DNA of 64,000 nt from contig NZ_CP066356.1 in NCBI RefSeq assembly GCF_023278185.1, positions 496,001-560,000 on the forward strand, written 5' to 3'. The position numbers and the translations under genes were made by a program. The notes below the pieces were generated by a model. That model did no database searches and had not been told where the DNA came from. It saw nothing but the letters and a program-made list of their open reading frames with translations. Source of the stretch: Bradyrhizobium elkanii USDA 76 (lineage in GTDB: Bacteria; Pseudomonadota; Alphaproteobacteria; Rhizobiales; Xanthobacteraceae). Positions 1 through 7,697 of the stretch are shown piece by piece; position 1 is the first letter of the stretch; each line of letters opens with the position of its first letter.

Positions 1-696
1 GATGCGATCGACACGCTGCGCTACAAGGCCGACGGCGCGTCGGGGTTCTCGACGGCGGCACCGGTCTTCACAACGGACGGCGTGCATTCCGTCACGGTGC
101 AGGAGGTCGACGCCGCCGGCAATGTCGGCGCGTCGTCGAGCCTGACCTTCACCCTCGACACCACGGCGCCTCATCTCACCGGGATCACGGCGACGCCCTC
201 CGGTGGCGTCGCGACGCCGGGTTCGCTGGTGCAACTGACGGTCGGCTTCAACGAGGCGGTGCACGTCAATGGCGGCACGCCGAGCCTGACGCTGAACGAT
301 GGCGGCACCGCAATCTACGACGCCGCGGCAACGGCGCTGCTCGGCGATTCCTCGAAGCTGGTATTCGATCACATCGTGTCGTCGACGGATCGGGCCGGCT
401 CGCTGGCGGTGACCGGCTTCGCCGCCAATGGCGCCGATGTCGTCGACCTGGCCGGCAATGCGGCCTCGCTTTCGGCGGTGTCCGCCGTCTTCGACGCCCT
501 GCATATCAACGAGACCATCGTGCCGGCCTACACGCTCGGCGCCATTACCCGGCCGGAATTGCATCTGGATCTGGGCGGTCGCATCATCATGGATGCAACG
601 GCGGCGGCATTCGCCGGACATTATGGCATGCAGTACCTGTTCCTCGGCCTGCCGGCGGGAACGCCCCATCAGACCGTTCCCGACTTTCATCTCTGA
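1..696 (+). CDS. C-terminal end of a large Ig-like repeat surface/secreted protein (5' partial)
   Basis: The reading frame is open from the first base, so the start lies upstream of the window; 231 residues are visible. One Ig-like repeat junction is seen ('TFTLDTTAPHLTGI'), followed by a beta-rich module with 'NEAVHVNGGTPSLTLNDGG'. This is the pattern of SwmB/bacterial Ig-like modules that occur in tandem in giant adhesin-like proteins of Rhizobiales. The last 60 residues ('RPELHLDLGGRIIMDATAAA') match no repeat I recognise and may be a C-terminal secretion or anchoring region. The protein is probably extracellular and structural. The exact family and the secretion route (type I is common for this class) cannot be settled from this fragment. 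Confidence 0.7.
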   Translation, partial: DAIDTLRYKADGASGFSTAAPVFTTDGVHSVTVQEVDAAGNVGASSSLTFTLDTTAPHLTGITATPSGGVATPGSLVQLTVGFNEAVHVNGGTPSLTLNDGGTAIYDAAATALLGDSSKLVFDHIVSSTDRAGSLAVTGFAANGADVVDLAGNAASLSAVSAVFDALHINETIVPAYTLGAITRPELHLDLGGRIIMDATAAAFAGHYGMQYLFLGLPAGTPHQTVPDFHL

Positions 697-854
697 TCGC
701 AGCGCGGCTGGAAGCTCCGGCGCGGCGCTTCATTCCGCTTAGCGGAAAACAGATTGCTGCCGCCGCGGCTTGCTGCAGTGCAGGCCATGCGGCATGATCC
801 GGCCCTCGAAACGGACCTGATGGAACGAGGTCCGCGCTGCAAGGGAGGATTGGA

Positions 855-2060
855 ATGAGACGAGTTTTGGCCGGCGTGTTGGCCTGTGCGTTTGCGATCT
901 CAGCGAATGCGTCGCTGGCGCAGGACAAGCCTCCGCTGAAGCTCGGCGGCATCCTCGATATGTCGAGCCTCTATGCCGACATCACCGGCTCGGGCAGCGA
1001 AACCGCCGCCAAGATGGCGGTGGAGGATTTCGGCGGCGAGGTGCTCGGCCGCAAGGTCGAGATCGTGGTCGGCGACCATCTCAACAAGGCAGACCTCTCT
1101 GCCAACATCGCCCGCGACATGATCGACAACCAGGGCGTCGAGATGATCTTCGACGTCGCGGCATCCGCGACCGCGCTCGCCGCTGCCGAGATCGCCAAGG
1201 CGCGCAACAAGATCATCATGTTCAACGGTCCGGGCTCGATCCGCCTGTCCAACGAGGCCTGCGGCCCCTATACCGTGCACTACGTGTTCGACACCTTTGC
1301 GCAGGCCAATGTGACCGGCCTTGCCGCGGTGAAATCCGGTCTCGATACCTGGTTCTTCCTGACCGCGGACTACGCGTTCGGCCAGGACCTGGAAAAGGAC
1401 ACCAGCAACGTCGTGGTGAAGTCGGGCGGCAAGGTGCTCGGCAGCGTGCGGCATCCGATCAACACCTCGGACTTCTCGTCCTTCCTGCTGCAGGCGCAGG
1501 CCTCGAAGGCCAAGGTGATCGGCCTTGCCAATGCCGGCGGCGACACCATCAACGCGATCAAGCAGGCGGCGGAATTCGGTCTCACCAAGAGCGGTCAGAA
1601 ACTGTCGCCGCTATTGGCCTTTGTCACCGACATCGACAGCGTCGGGCTCGATACCGCGCAGGGCCTGTTGCTGGCGGAAGCCTTCTACTGGGATCTCAAC
1701 GACGACAGCCGCGCCTTCACGAAGCGCTTCATGGAACGCACCAAGCGGGTGCCGACTTCGGCACAGGCCGGCGTCTATTCCTCGGTGACGCACTATCTCA
1801 AGGCGGTGAAGGCCGCCGGCACCACCGATGCGGCCGCCGTCATGAAGGTGATGAAGGAGACCCCGATCAACGACATGTTCACCAAGAACGGCAAGATCCG
1901 CGAGGACGGCCGTATGGTGCACGACATGTATTTGTTCGAGGTCAAGAAGCCGTCGGAATCGAAGGGCCGCTGGGACGACTACAAGCTGGTGGCGACCGTG
2001 TCGGGCGACCAGGCCTTCCAGCCGCTGTCGGAGTCACGCTGCCCGCTGGTGAAGAAGTGA
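855..2060 (+). CDS. ABC transporter substrate-binding protein, LIV type (Peripla_BP_6)
   Basis: This 401-residue periplasmic binding protein has a clear signal peptide (residues 1-22, 'VLACAFAISANASLA', then QDKPP). The mature part has the two-lobed leucine/isoleucine/valine-binding fold, with the family-typical start 'LKLGGILDMSSLYADITG' and 'DYAFGQDLEKD' near residue 175. The start is backed by a strong ribosome binding site (aagggagg) 6-7 bases upstream. No permease or ATPase gene lies nearby, so it must share a transporter encoded elsewhere. Its neighbours (enoyl-CoA hydratase, VOC protein, acyl-CoA synthetase) suggest that it captures an aromatic or branched carboxylic acid rather than an amino acid. 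It is paralogous in type to the protein at 13075-14292. Confidence 0.88.
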   Translation: MRRVLAGVLACAFAISANASLAQDKPPLKLGGILDMSSLYADITGSGSETAAKMAVEDFGGEVLGRKVEIVVGDHLNKADLSANIARDMIDNQGVEMIFDVAASATALAAAEIAKARNKIIMFNGPGSIRLSNEACGPYTVHYVFDTFAQANVTGLAAVKSGLDTWFFLTADYAFGQDLEKDTSNVVVKSGGKVLGSVRHPINTSDFSSFLLQAQASKAKVIGLANAGGDTINAIKQAAEFGLTKSGQKLSPLLAFVTDIDSVGLDTAQGLLLAEAFYWDLNDDSRAFTKRFMERTKRVPTSAQAGVYSSVTHYLKAVKAAGTTDAAAVMKVMKETPINDMFTKNGKIREDGRMVHDMYLFEVKKPSESKGRWDDYKLVATVSGDQAFQPLSESRCPLVKK

Positions 2061-2067
2061 CGCGAAG

Positions 2068-2171
2068 CGTCATTCCGGGATGGTCCGAAGGACAAGACCT
2101 CAGGTGCGCAACTGCGCACCGGGGAATCTCGAGATTCCGGGTTCGATGCGTTGCATCGCCCCGGAATGACG
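2068..2171. repeat. Intergenic palindromic repeat, family B copy 1
   Basis: About 104 bp with outer arms 'cgtcattccggga' and 'ccccggaatgacg' and an inner palindrome 'ggtgcgcaactgcgcacc', followed by 'ggggaatctcgagattcc'. The same architecture recurs at 17846-17950. It lies between two co-directional genes and could form a long hairpin in mRNA. Confidence 0.8.
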
Positions 2172-2202
2172 AATTCAAAACAACAACGAAAGGCAAAACG
2201 CC

Positions 2203-2997
2203 ATGAGCGATAATCAGATGGTCCTCCAATCCCTCGACAAGGGCCTGCTCACCATCACCATGAACCGTCCCGATCGACGCAACGCGCTCAATCCCGACAT
2301 GACGCGCGGCCTCGTCGAGGCGGCGCGGCGGGCGCAGGACGATACCGAGGTGCGCGCGGTGCTGATGCGGGGCGCCGGCGGCACCTTCTGCGTCGGCGGC
2401 GACGTCAAGTCGATGGCGGAAGGCCGCGCCCCGCTGCCGTTCGAGGCCAAGATGGCCAACCTGCGCCGCGGCATGGAGGTCTCGCGCATCCTGCACCAGA
2501 TGCCGAAGCCGGTGGTGGCGCAGCTCGACGGTGCGGCGGCCGGCGCCGGGCTCTCGATCGCGCTGTCCTGCGACCTCCGCGTTGCCGGCGCCTCCTGCAA
2601 GATCACCACCGCCTTCGCCAAGGTCGGCTTCTCCGGCGACTATGGCGGCACCTATTTCCTGACCAAGATGCTCGGCAGCGCGAAAGCGCGCGAGCTCTAC
2701 ATGATGTCGCCGGTGCTGTCGGCGCAGGAAGCCTACAACCTCGGCATGGTCTCCAAGGTGGTGCCCGATGCCGATGTCGAGGCCGAGACGTTGGAGCTGG
2801 CCCGGTCACTGGCGCAGGGCCCGTCGGTGGCGCTCGGCTACATCAAGCGCAACATCAACAATGCCGAGACCATGACGCTGGAGGCCTGCTTCGACGGCGA
2901 GGCGATCCATCACACGCGTGCCGGCGAGACCACGGACCACAAGGAAGCGGCAAAAGCCTTCGTCGAGAAGCGCAAGCCCACCTTCCAGGGGCAGTAG
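2203..2997 (+). CDS. Enoyl-CoA hydratase/isomerase family protein
   Basis: A 264-residue crotonase-fold protein. The oxyanion-hole segments are visible: 'GAGGTFCVGGDVKSM' (about residues 58-72) and 'GAAAGAGLSIALSCDLRVA' (about 107-125), and the C-terminal helix region ends 'KAFVEKRKPTFQGQ' as in the family. It should hydrate or isomerise an unsaturated acyl-CoA. The catalytic-loop segment 'FSGDYGGTYFL' differs from the canonical short-chain hydratase loop, so the exact reaction is uncertain. It is followed 3 bases after its stop by the VOC gene, so the two are surely co-transcribed. Together with the acyl-CoA synthetase downstream it belongs to a CoA-thioester pathway whose substrate is unknown. 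Confidence 0.88.
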   Translation: MSDNQMVLQSLDKGLLTITMNRPDRRNALNPDMTRGLVEAARRAQDDTEVRAVLMRGAGGTFCVGGDVKSMAEGRAPLPFEAKMANLRRGMEVSRILHQMPKPVVAQLDGAAAGAGLSIALSCDLRVAGASCKITTAFAKVGFSGDYGGTYFLTKMLGSAKARELYMMSPVLSAQEAYNLGMVSKVVPDADVEAETLELARSLAQGPSVALGYIKRNINNAETMTLEACFDGEAIHHTRAGETTDHKEAAKAFVEKRKPTFQGQ

Positions 2998-3000
2998 ACC

Positions 3001-3756
3001 ATGGCCGAGTACATGCGGCTGCGGCAGATCTGCCTGGTGGCGCCGCAGCTTGCGCCCGTCATCGCGGACATCTCCGCGATCATGGGCCTCGACGTCTGCT
3101 ATCGCGACGGCAACGTCGCGAAATACGGCCTCGAGAATGCGCTGCTGCCGGTCGATACCATCCTGCTCGAAGTCGTCGCGCCGTTCCAGCCGGGGCCGGG
3201 CACGGCGGCCGGGCGCTTCATCGAGAAGACCGGTGGCCGCGGGGGCTATATGGCGATCTTCGCTTGTGAGGATCCCGACGCGCGCGGCGCCAAGGCCAAT
3301 GCGATGGGCGTGCGCACCGCGAATGTCATCACGCACGCGCCGTATCACGGCGTGCAACTGCACCCGCGCGACTGCCGCGCTGCCTTCATCGAGTTCAACC
3401 ACACTGACGGCAGCGATGACATCCTGGGGCCGTATCCGCCGGCCGGCCCGGACTGGCAGAAGTCGATCCGCAAGGACACGACGCTGTCGCTGACCGAGGT
3501 CGAGATGCAGAGTCCCGAGCCTGAGGGGTTGGCGGCGCATTGGGGCAGGATCATCGGCATTCCCGCCGATGGTCCCGTGGTGAAGCTGCCGAACAACACC
3601 TTCCGCTTCGTCAAGGGCGACAGCGAGATCATGAGCGGCTTGACGTTCAAGGTCGTCGACAAGGCGAAGGTGCTGGAGGCCGCAAAAGCCAGAGGCTGTG
3701 CGGTGAAGGGCGACGAGTTCCTGCTCAGCGGCGTGACGTTCAAGCTGACGGCGTGA
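3001..3756 (+). CDS. VOC superfamily (glyoxalase/dioxygenase fold) protein
   Basis: 251 residues resembling the glyoxalase-like half of VOC proteins. An N-terminal betaalphabetabetabeta unit starts 'MRLRQICLVAPQLAPVIADIS', and a second half contains 'LTEVEMQSPEPEGLAAHWGRI'. Such proteins bind a metal and act as lyases, epimerases (for example methylmalonyl-CoA epimerase) or ring-cleavage enzymes; nothing here fixes which. The start ATG follows the hydratase stop by 3 bases, with 'aggggc' as the probable ribosome binding site, so it is the second gene of that operon. A role on a CoA-bound or keto intermediate is inferred from context only. Confidence 0.75.
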   Translation: MAEYMRLRQICLVAPQLAPVIADISAIMGLDVCYRDGNVAKYGLENALLPVDTILLEVVAPFQPGPGTAAGRFIEKTGGRGGYMAIFACEDPDARGAKANAMGVRTANVITHAPYHGVQLHPRDCRAAFIEFNHTDGSDDILGPYPPAGPDWQKSIRKDTTLSLTEVEMQSPEPEGLAAHWGRIIGIPADGPVVKLPNNTFRFVKGDSEIMSGLTFKVVDKAKVLEAAKARGCAVKGDEFLLSGVTFKLTA

Positions 3757-3760
3757 TTTC

Positions 3761-3868
3761 GTAGCCCGGATGCAGCGAAGCGAAATCCGGGACCGGGCTC
3801 TTCGCGGACAGACCGCCCCGGATTGCGCTGCGCTGCATCCGGGCTACGGGATTCATCCGGGCTACGGG
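3761..3868. repeat. Intergenic palindromic repeat, family D copy 1
   Basis: Arms 'gtagcccggatgcagcg' and 'cgctgcatccgggctacg' flank about 50 bp, followed by an extra half copy 'attcatccgggctacggg' to 3868. A related pair occurs at 40450-40571. It directly follows the VOC gene stop and could act as a transcript-end hairpin. Confidence 0.75.
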
Positions 3869-3880
3869 ACTACAAAACCC

Positions 3881-3980
3881 GTCATCCTGAGGAGCGCGTA
3901 GCGCGTCTCGAAGGATGTACGGCCGTCGGCCGGACCGTTCATCCTTCGAGACGGCCGCTGCGCGGCCTCCTCGGGATGAC
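3881..3980. repeat. Intergenic palindromic repeat, family C copy 1
   Basis: A 100-bp dyad with outer arms 'gtcatcctgaggagcgcg' and 'ctcctcgggatgac' and inner arms 'gtctcgaaggatg' and 'catccttcgagac'. The same element recurs at 47839-47975 and at the right edge of the window (63904 on). The gap between the VOC gene and the next CDS (297 bp) is almost entirely family D plus family C repeat. Confidence 0.8.
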
Positions 3981-4053
3981 GGGCGAATGGTTGAGCTCGC
4001 TGTAGCGATCCAATATCGTCAAGAGCAACAACAATAATCGGGAACACGCCCCC

Positions 4054-6168
4054 ATGCCGCATTCGCTCGATACCTTCTTCGCTCCAGAAAGCATCGCGCT
4101 GATCGGCGCCTCGCGCGATCACGAGAAGATTCCCGGGCGGTTGCTCGCGATGCTGCGCAAGAACGGCTATCCCGGCGCGCTCTATCCGATCAATCCGAAT
4201 TATGACGAGATCGACGGGCTGAAATGCTTCAAGTCGGTCGCCGAGATCGGCGCGCCGATCGATCTTGCCGTTATCGTCATTCCCGCGCGTGCGGTACTGC
4301 CGGCGCTGGAGCAATGCGCCGCAGCCGGCGTGAAGAATGCGGTCATCATCTCATCCGGCTTTGCCGAAGAGGGCGGCGACAGCGCTGACATGCAGGACGC
4401 GATCGTGGCGCTGGCGAAGCGGACCGGGATGCGGATCTCCGGGCCCAATGCCGAAGGGTTTTACAGCCAGGTGCAGAAGGTCGCCGCGACCTTCAGCCCG
4501 ACCGTCGACGTCAAGCCGGATGCGCCCGATCTGGCCGCGAGCAGGCGGCGGATCGGCATCGTCGCGCAGAGCGGCGGCATCGGCTTTGCGATCTATCATC
4601 GCGCCAAGGCGCTTGGTGTCGCGCTCAGCTATGTCGTCAGCGCAGGCAATGAGAGCGATCTCGGCGCCGGCGAGTTCCTCGACTACATGGTGCAGGATGC
4701 CTCGACCGACGTGATCCTGCTGTTCATCGAGGGCATCAGGGACGTCGACAAGTTCCTGGCGGCGGCGAGGCGCGCGGCAGAGCTCAGGAAGCCCGTCATC
4801 GTAACCAAAGTGGGCCGCTCCGGCGCCGGCGAGCGCGCGGCGGCCTCGCACACCGCGAGCATGGCGGGCTGGTCGGCGGCCTATGACGCGGTGTTCGCGA
4901 AATACGGCTTCATCGTCTCCAACGATCTCGACGAGGCCGTGACCATTGCCGCGGTTCTGACCACCAATCCGCTGCCGGAGGGCGATCGCGTCGCGGTGCT
5001 GACGGTGTCCGGCGGCGCCGGCATCTGGGGCGCCGATACCGTCTCGATGCAAGGCCTGCGCGTGCCGGAGCTATCGGCCGCGATCCAGAGCCAGATCAAG
5101 CAATGGATGCCGTCCTATGGCGCGGCGGGCAATCCGGTCGACGTCACCGCGCAGGGCGTCTCCTCCGGCGGGCTGCAGAAGAGCATCGAGCTGTTCGACA
5201 CATCTGATGAAGTGGACGCGACGCTGGTCGTGCTGTCGCTGTCGAGCGAGACGCGGATGCCGTTCAAGGAAGCCGAATTGAAGCCGGTGATCGCGGCGCA
5301 GCACAAGCCGGTGGTGTTCTATTCCTACACGCTGCCGTCGCAGTTCGCGCGGCAGGAGCTGGCCAAATCGGGCGTGGTGGTGCTCTCGGGGCTGACCCAT
5401 GTTGGCGTCGCGATGCGGCGGCTGGCGGACTATGCCGCCTTCAAGCCCGCGCCGGAGATCGCGGCATCCGCGGCGCAGGCGCGCGATCTCTCCGCGCATC
5501 TCAAATCGAAGACGTTGTCCGAATATGACAGCAAGGCGCTATTGCGCGCGGCCGGGATCGCGTTGCCCGACGAGGTGCTGGTGACCGACCGCGACGGGCT
5601 TGATGCTGCGATCGAGCGCGCCGGATTTCCACTGGTCATGAAGATCCAGTCGCCCGCGATCGCACACAAGAGCGAGGTCGGCGGCGTCCGCGTCAACATC
5701 GCCGCCAAGGGCGCGGCGTTCACGGCCTATCGCGACATGCTGGAGGCGGTGCAGAAGCAGCGGCCGGGCGCTGAAATCCAGGGCGTGCTGGTCGGGCCGA
5801 TGGCCAGGAAGGGCGTCGAGATCATCGTCGGCACCATGACGGATGCGACCTTCGGGCCGATGGTGATGGTGGGGCTCGGCGGCATCACCACCGAACTGTT
5901 CAAGGACGTGGTCTATCGCCCCGCGCCGGTGAGCGCGGCTGAAGCGGCCACGATGCTGGAGACGCTGAAGGCCGCGCCGCTGTTGCACGGCTTCCGCGGC
6001 GCGCCGAAGACGGATGTCGCGGCACTCGCGCGATTGATCTCGCAGATTTCAGTGCTGGCGGCGCAGCACGCAAGCGAGATCGCCGAGATCGAGGTCAATC
6101 CGGTGCTGGTGCATCCGGAGGGACAGGGCGTCACGATCGTCGACGCGCTGGTGGTACCGAAGGGATAG
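4054..6168 (+). CDS. Acyl-CoA synthetase, NDP-forming (acetate--CoA ligase family)
   Basis: A 704-residue single-chain ADP-forming acyl-CoA synthetase, which makes acyl-CoA (or the reverse) with ATP through a phosphohistidine. Domain order: CoA-binding Rossmann domain (about residues 8-105, 'SIALIGASRDHEKIPG'), succinyl-CoA-ligase-like domains (about 150-460), then ATP-grasp_5 (about 480-700, 'FPLVMKIQSPAIAHKSEVGGV' region). The phosphorylated histidine is probably H266 in 'SHTASMAG'. The alpha-CoA and ATP-grasp parts are fused in the order usual for the large bacterial form. It probably activates the acid imported by the binding protein upstream. It is separated from the VOC gene by repeats, so it may have its own promoter. 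Confidence 0.88.
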   Translation: MPHSLDTFFAPESIALIGASRDHEKIPGRLLAMLRKNGYPGALYPINPNYDEIDGLKCFKSVAEIGAPIDLAVIVIPARAVLPALEQCAAAGVKNAVIISSGFAEEGGDSADMQDAIVALAKRTGMRISGPNAEGFYSQVQKVAATFSPTVDVKPDAPDLAASRRRIGIVAQSGGIGFAIYHRAKALGVALSYVVSAGNESDLGAGEFLDYMVQDASTDVILLFIEGIRDVDKFLAAARRAAELRKPVIVTKVGRSGAGERAAASHTASMAGWSAAYDAVFAKYGFIVSNDLDEAVTIAAVLTTNPLPEGDRVAVLTVSGGAGIWGADTVSMQGLRVPELSAAIQSQIKQWMPSYGAAGNPVDVTAQGVSSGGLQKSIELFDTSDEVDATLVVLSLSSETRMPFKEAELKPVIAAQHKPVVFYSYTLPSQFARQELAKSGVVVLSGLTHVGVAMRRLADYAAFKPAPEIAASAAQARDLSAHLKSKTLSEYDSKALLRAAGIALPDEVLVTDRDGLDAAIERAGFPLVMKIQSPAIAHKSEVGGVRVNIAAKGAAFTAYRDMLEAVQKQRPGAEIQGVLVGPMARKGVEIIVGTMTDATFGPMVMVGLGGITTELFKDVVYRPAPVSAAEAATMLETLKAAPLLHGFRGAPKTDVAALARLISQISVLAAQHASEIAEIEVNPVLVHPEGQGVTIVDALVVPKG

Positions 6169-6185
6169 CGCGCCATCTCCCCACC

Positions 6186-6212
6186 GTCGTCCCGGCGAAG
6201 GCCGGGACCCAT
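6186..6212. repeat. Family A palindromic repeat, left half (interrupted by the IS110-family copy 1)
   Basis: 'gtcgtcccggcgaaggccgg' plus 'gacccat' forms one hairpin arm of the composite family A repeat. Its partner arm 'atgggtcccggctttcgccg' starts at 7645, just beyond the insertion element. In intact copies (49623-49743 and 53341-53460) the two arms are about 65-70 bp apart. Here the element sits at the inner edge of the right arm. Confidence 0.8.
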
Positions 6213-6281
6213 ACGCTGCGGCCCGCGGAAAGGGCACAAGGGGAGACGGCTTGTCGCGCCACTCGCATCGGTGGTTGATGG

Positions 6282-6295
6282 TGTGGACGGCCCCC
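6282..6295. repeat. Subterminal inverted repeat, left (IS110-family copy 1)
   Basis: 'tgtggacggccccc' lies 5 bases inside the left end and is the exact reverse complement of 7630-7643. Confidence 0.9.
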
Positions 6296-6351
6296 TACGG
6301 CATCAGTGTGCCAGAATGAGGTTGTCTAGATCTCATACATGGGAGCCGTCC

Positions 6352-7389
6352 GTGAACCAGATTATCCGCATTGGGATTGATACGTCGAAGTATATTTTTG
6401 TGCTGCATGGGGTTGATGCGGCGGAGCAGGTGGTGCTGCGCAAGAAGCTGTCGCGCAAACAGGTGCTGGAGTTCTTCGCCAAATTGCCGCCGACCGTGAT
6501 CGGGATGGAGGCCTGCGGGGCTTCGCAACATTGGGCGCGGGAGCTTTCCAAGCTCGGTCACGAAGTGAAGCTGATGGCACCGCAATTGGTTAAACCCTAC
6601 GTGATGCGGAACAAGAATGACGGGCGGGATGCAGAAGGTCTGTGTGAAGCGATGAGCCGGCGGAGCATGCGCTTCGTGCCGGTGAAGACGGCCGAGCAGC
6701 AGGCTGCGCTGATGCTGATGGGCGTCCGCGACGGATTGATCGTCCGGCGCACCCAGCTGACCAATACGATCCGCGGCCATGCGGCGGAGTATGGCCTGAT
6801 CGCACCCAAAGGACTGGACGCGATCGAGCCACTGCTGGCGCGGATTGCGCAGGACGAGACGCTTCCCGCCCTGGCACGCGAGCTGTTTGTGGTGCTGGGC
6901 CGGGAGCGCGCCAGGCTCGAGGGTGAGTTGAAGGCGGTTGAGGCCAAGCTGATGGCCTGGCACCGCGGCGATGCCACGGGCCGGCGCCTGGCTGAGATCC
7001 CCTCGGTCGGTCCGATCGTTGCAACCGCGCTGGTGATGAAGACACCTGATCCGCACGCGTTCCGTTCTGGTCGTCATTTTGCGGCCTGGCTGGGATTGAC
7101 ACCCAAGGACCACTCTACCGCCGGCAGGACCAGGCTTGGCAAGATCACGCGGGCGGGCGATGAGGACCTGCGCCGTCTGCTGGTCATCGGGGCCACGGCG
7201 GTGATCCAGCAGGCCAGGCGCGGACGCGGTCATCACTCGCGCTGGCTGCTGGCCCTGATCCAGCGCAAGCCGCCGAAGCTTGCGGCCGTGGCGCTTGCCA
7301 ACAAAGTAGCCCGTATCGCCTGGAAGTTGATGGCGACGGGCGAGAGTTACGAGGCGGCACGGATCAAGCCCATGACAGCCGCCGCCTAA
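6352..7389 (+). CDS. IS110 family transposase (RNA-guided DEDD recombinase type), copy 1
   Basis: 345 residues from the GTG start at 6352. The upstream in-frame extension to 6271 runs through the IS end and inverted repeat, so it is unlikely to be translated. The N-terminal RuvC-like DEDD domain starts with 'IRIGIDTSKYIFVLHG' (D10), then 'VIGMEACG' and 'NKNDGRDAEGLCEA'. The C-terminal Transposase_20 domain shows 'IPSVGPIVATAL' and 'DHSTAGRTRLGKITRAGDED', whose serine is the candidate nucleophile. Full length for the family and without defects, so probably active. The enzyme excises and inserts the element as a circle without target duplication. Identical protein at 62558-63595. Confidence 0.95.
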   Translation: MNQIIRIGIDTSKYIFVLHGVDAAEQVVLRKKLSRKQVLEFFAKLPPTVIGMEACGASQHWARELSKLGHEVKLMAPQLVKPYVMRNKNDGRDAEGLCEAMSRRSMRFVPVKTAEQQAALMLMGVRDGLIVRRTQLTNTIRGHAAEYGLIAPKGLDAIEPLLARIAQDETLPALARELFVVLGRERARLEGELKAVEAKLMAWHRGDATGRRLAEIPSVGPIVATALVMKTPDPHAFRSGRHFAAWLGLTPKDHSTAGRTRLGKITRAGDEDLRRLLVIGATAVIQQARRGRGHHSRWLLALIQRKPPKLAAVALANKVARIAWKLMATGESYEAARIKPMTAAA

Positions 7390-7629
7390 TCGATTGGCCG
7401 GCCGGCGGGCTCGCTCGCCGGTCGACCCGGAGCTGCAGGAGCAGATGGAGCGATCGATCGAGCAACGATGCGAGACAATCCGTGGGACCCATCGGCCGTC
7501 AACAGGTCGCCTGGTTGTTTGGAACTCGCATCGCGCAACCCATCTTGGCCAGCGATCGACCGATCGCACTCAACAGGCCGGACATATGGATGCAAGCGAT
7601 CCGATCTCACCAAAAAGCTCTTGTGCCAC
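7390..7629 (+). ncRNA. Putative bridge RNA (seekRNA) region of the IS110-family element, copy 1
   Basis: This non-coding stretch between the transposase stop and the right inverted repeat is where IS1111-type elements encode their guide RNA (family knowledge). Seen here: a perfect 9-bp stem 'cgatgcgag'/'ctcgcatcg' (7466-7474 and 7525-7533) encloses a 50-nt loop. The loop contains 'gggacccat' (7484-7492), the exact complement of the target bases 'atgggtccc' that flank the element at 7645, and 'ctggtt' (7511-7516), close to the other flank 'gtggtt'. A second hairpin, 'gcgatcgaccgatcgc', and the segment to about 7600 could form the donor-binding part, but its guides are not clear to me. RNA ends are unknown. 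Confidence 0.6.
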
Positions 7630-7643
7630 GGGGGCCGTCCACA
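7630..7643. repeat. Subterminal inverted repeat, right (IS110-family copy 1)
   Basis: 'gggggccgtccaca', 1 base inside the right end; exact complement of 6282-6295. Confidence 0.9.
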
Positions 7644-7644
7644 T

Positions 7645-7672
7645 ATGGGTCCCGGCTTTCGCCGGGACGACG
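7645..7672. repeat. Family A palindromic repeat, right half (target flank of IS110-family copy 1)
   Basis: 'atgggtcccggctttcgccg' followed by 'ggacgacg'. This is the right arm of the repeat that received the element; the same bases flank copy 2 at 63851-63878. Confidence 0.85.
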
Positions 7673-7697
7673 TGTTGAGAGAGACGGGCGCGCAGCT

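Larger units (their letters stand above)
6277..7644 (+). mobile_element. IS110 family (IS1111-type) insertion sequence, copy 1
   Basis: The boundaries come from comparing two identical copies with empty repeat copies. Removing 6277-7644 restores 'gtggttatgggtcccgg', the sequence of intact family A repeats ('gtggttatgggtcctgg' at 53428). The junction is ambiguous by 1 base (a T at each end) and there is no target duplication, as expected for IS110. Subterminal inverted repeats of 14 bp ('tgtggacggccccc' at 6282-6295, its complement at 7630-7643) and a long 3' non-coding part (255 bp) place it in the IS1111 subgroup. Identity with copy 2 runs 6271-7672 against 62477-63878 (1402 bp), so at least one transposition is recent. 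Confidence 0.92.

Noticed and set aside
6295..7569. 424-residue minus-strand frame inside the IS110-family element
   Set aside because: Antisense of the transposase with no protein-like features; repeated identically in copy 2 only because the DNA is identical.
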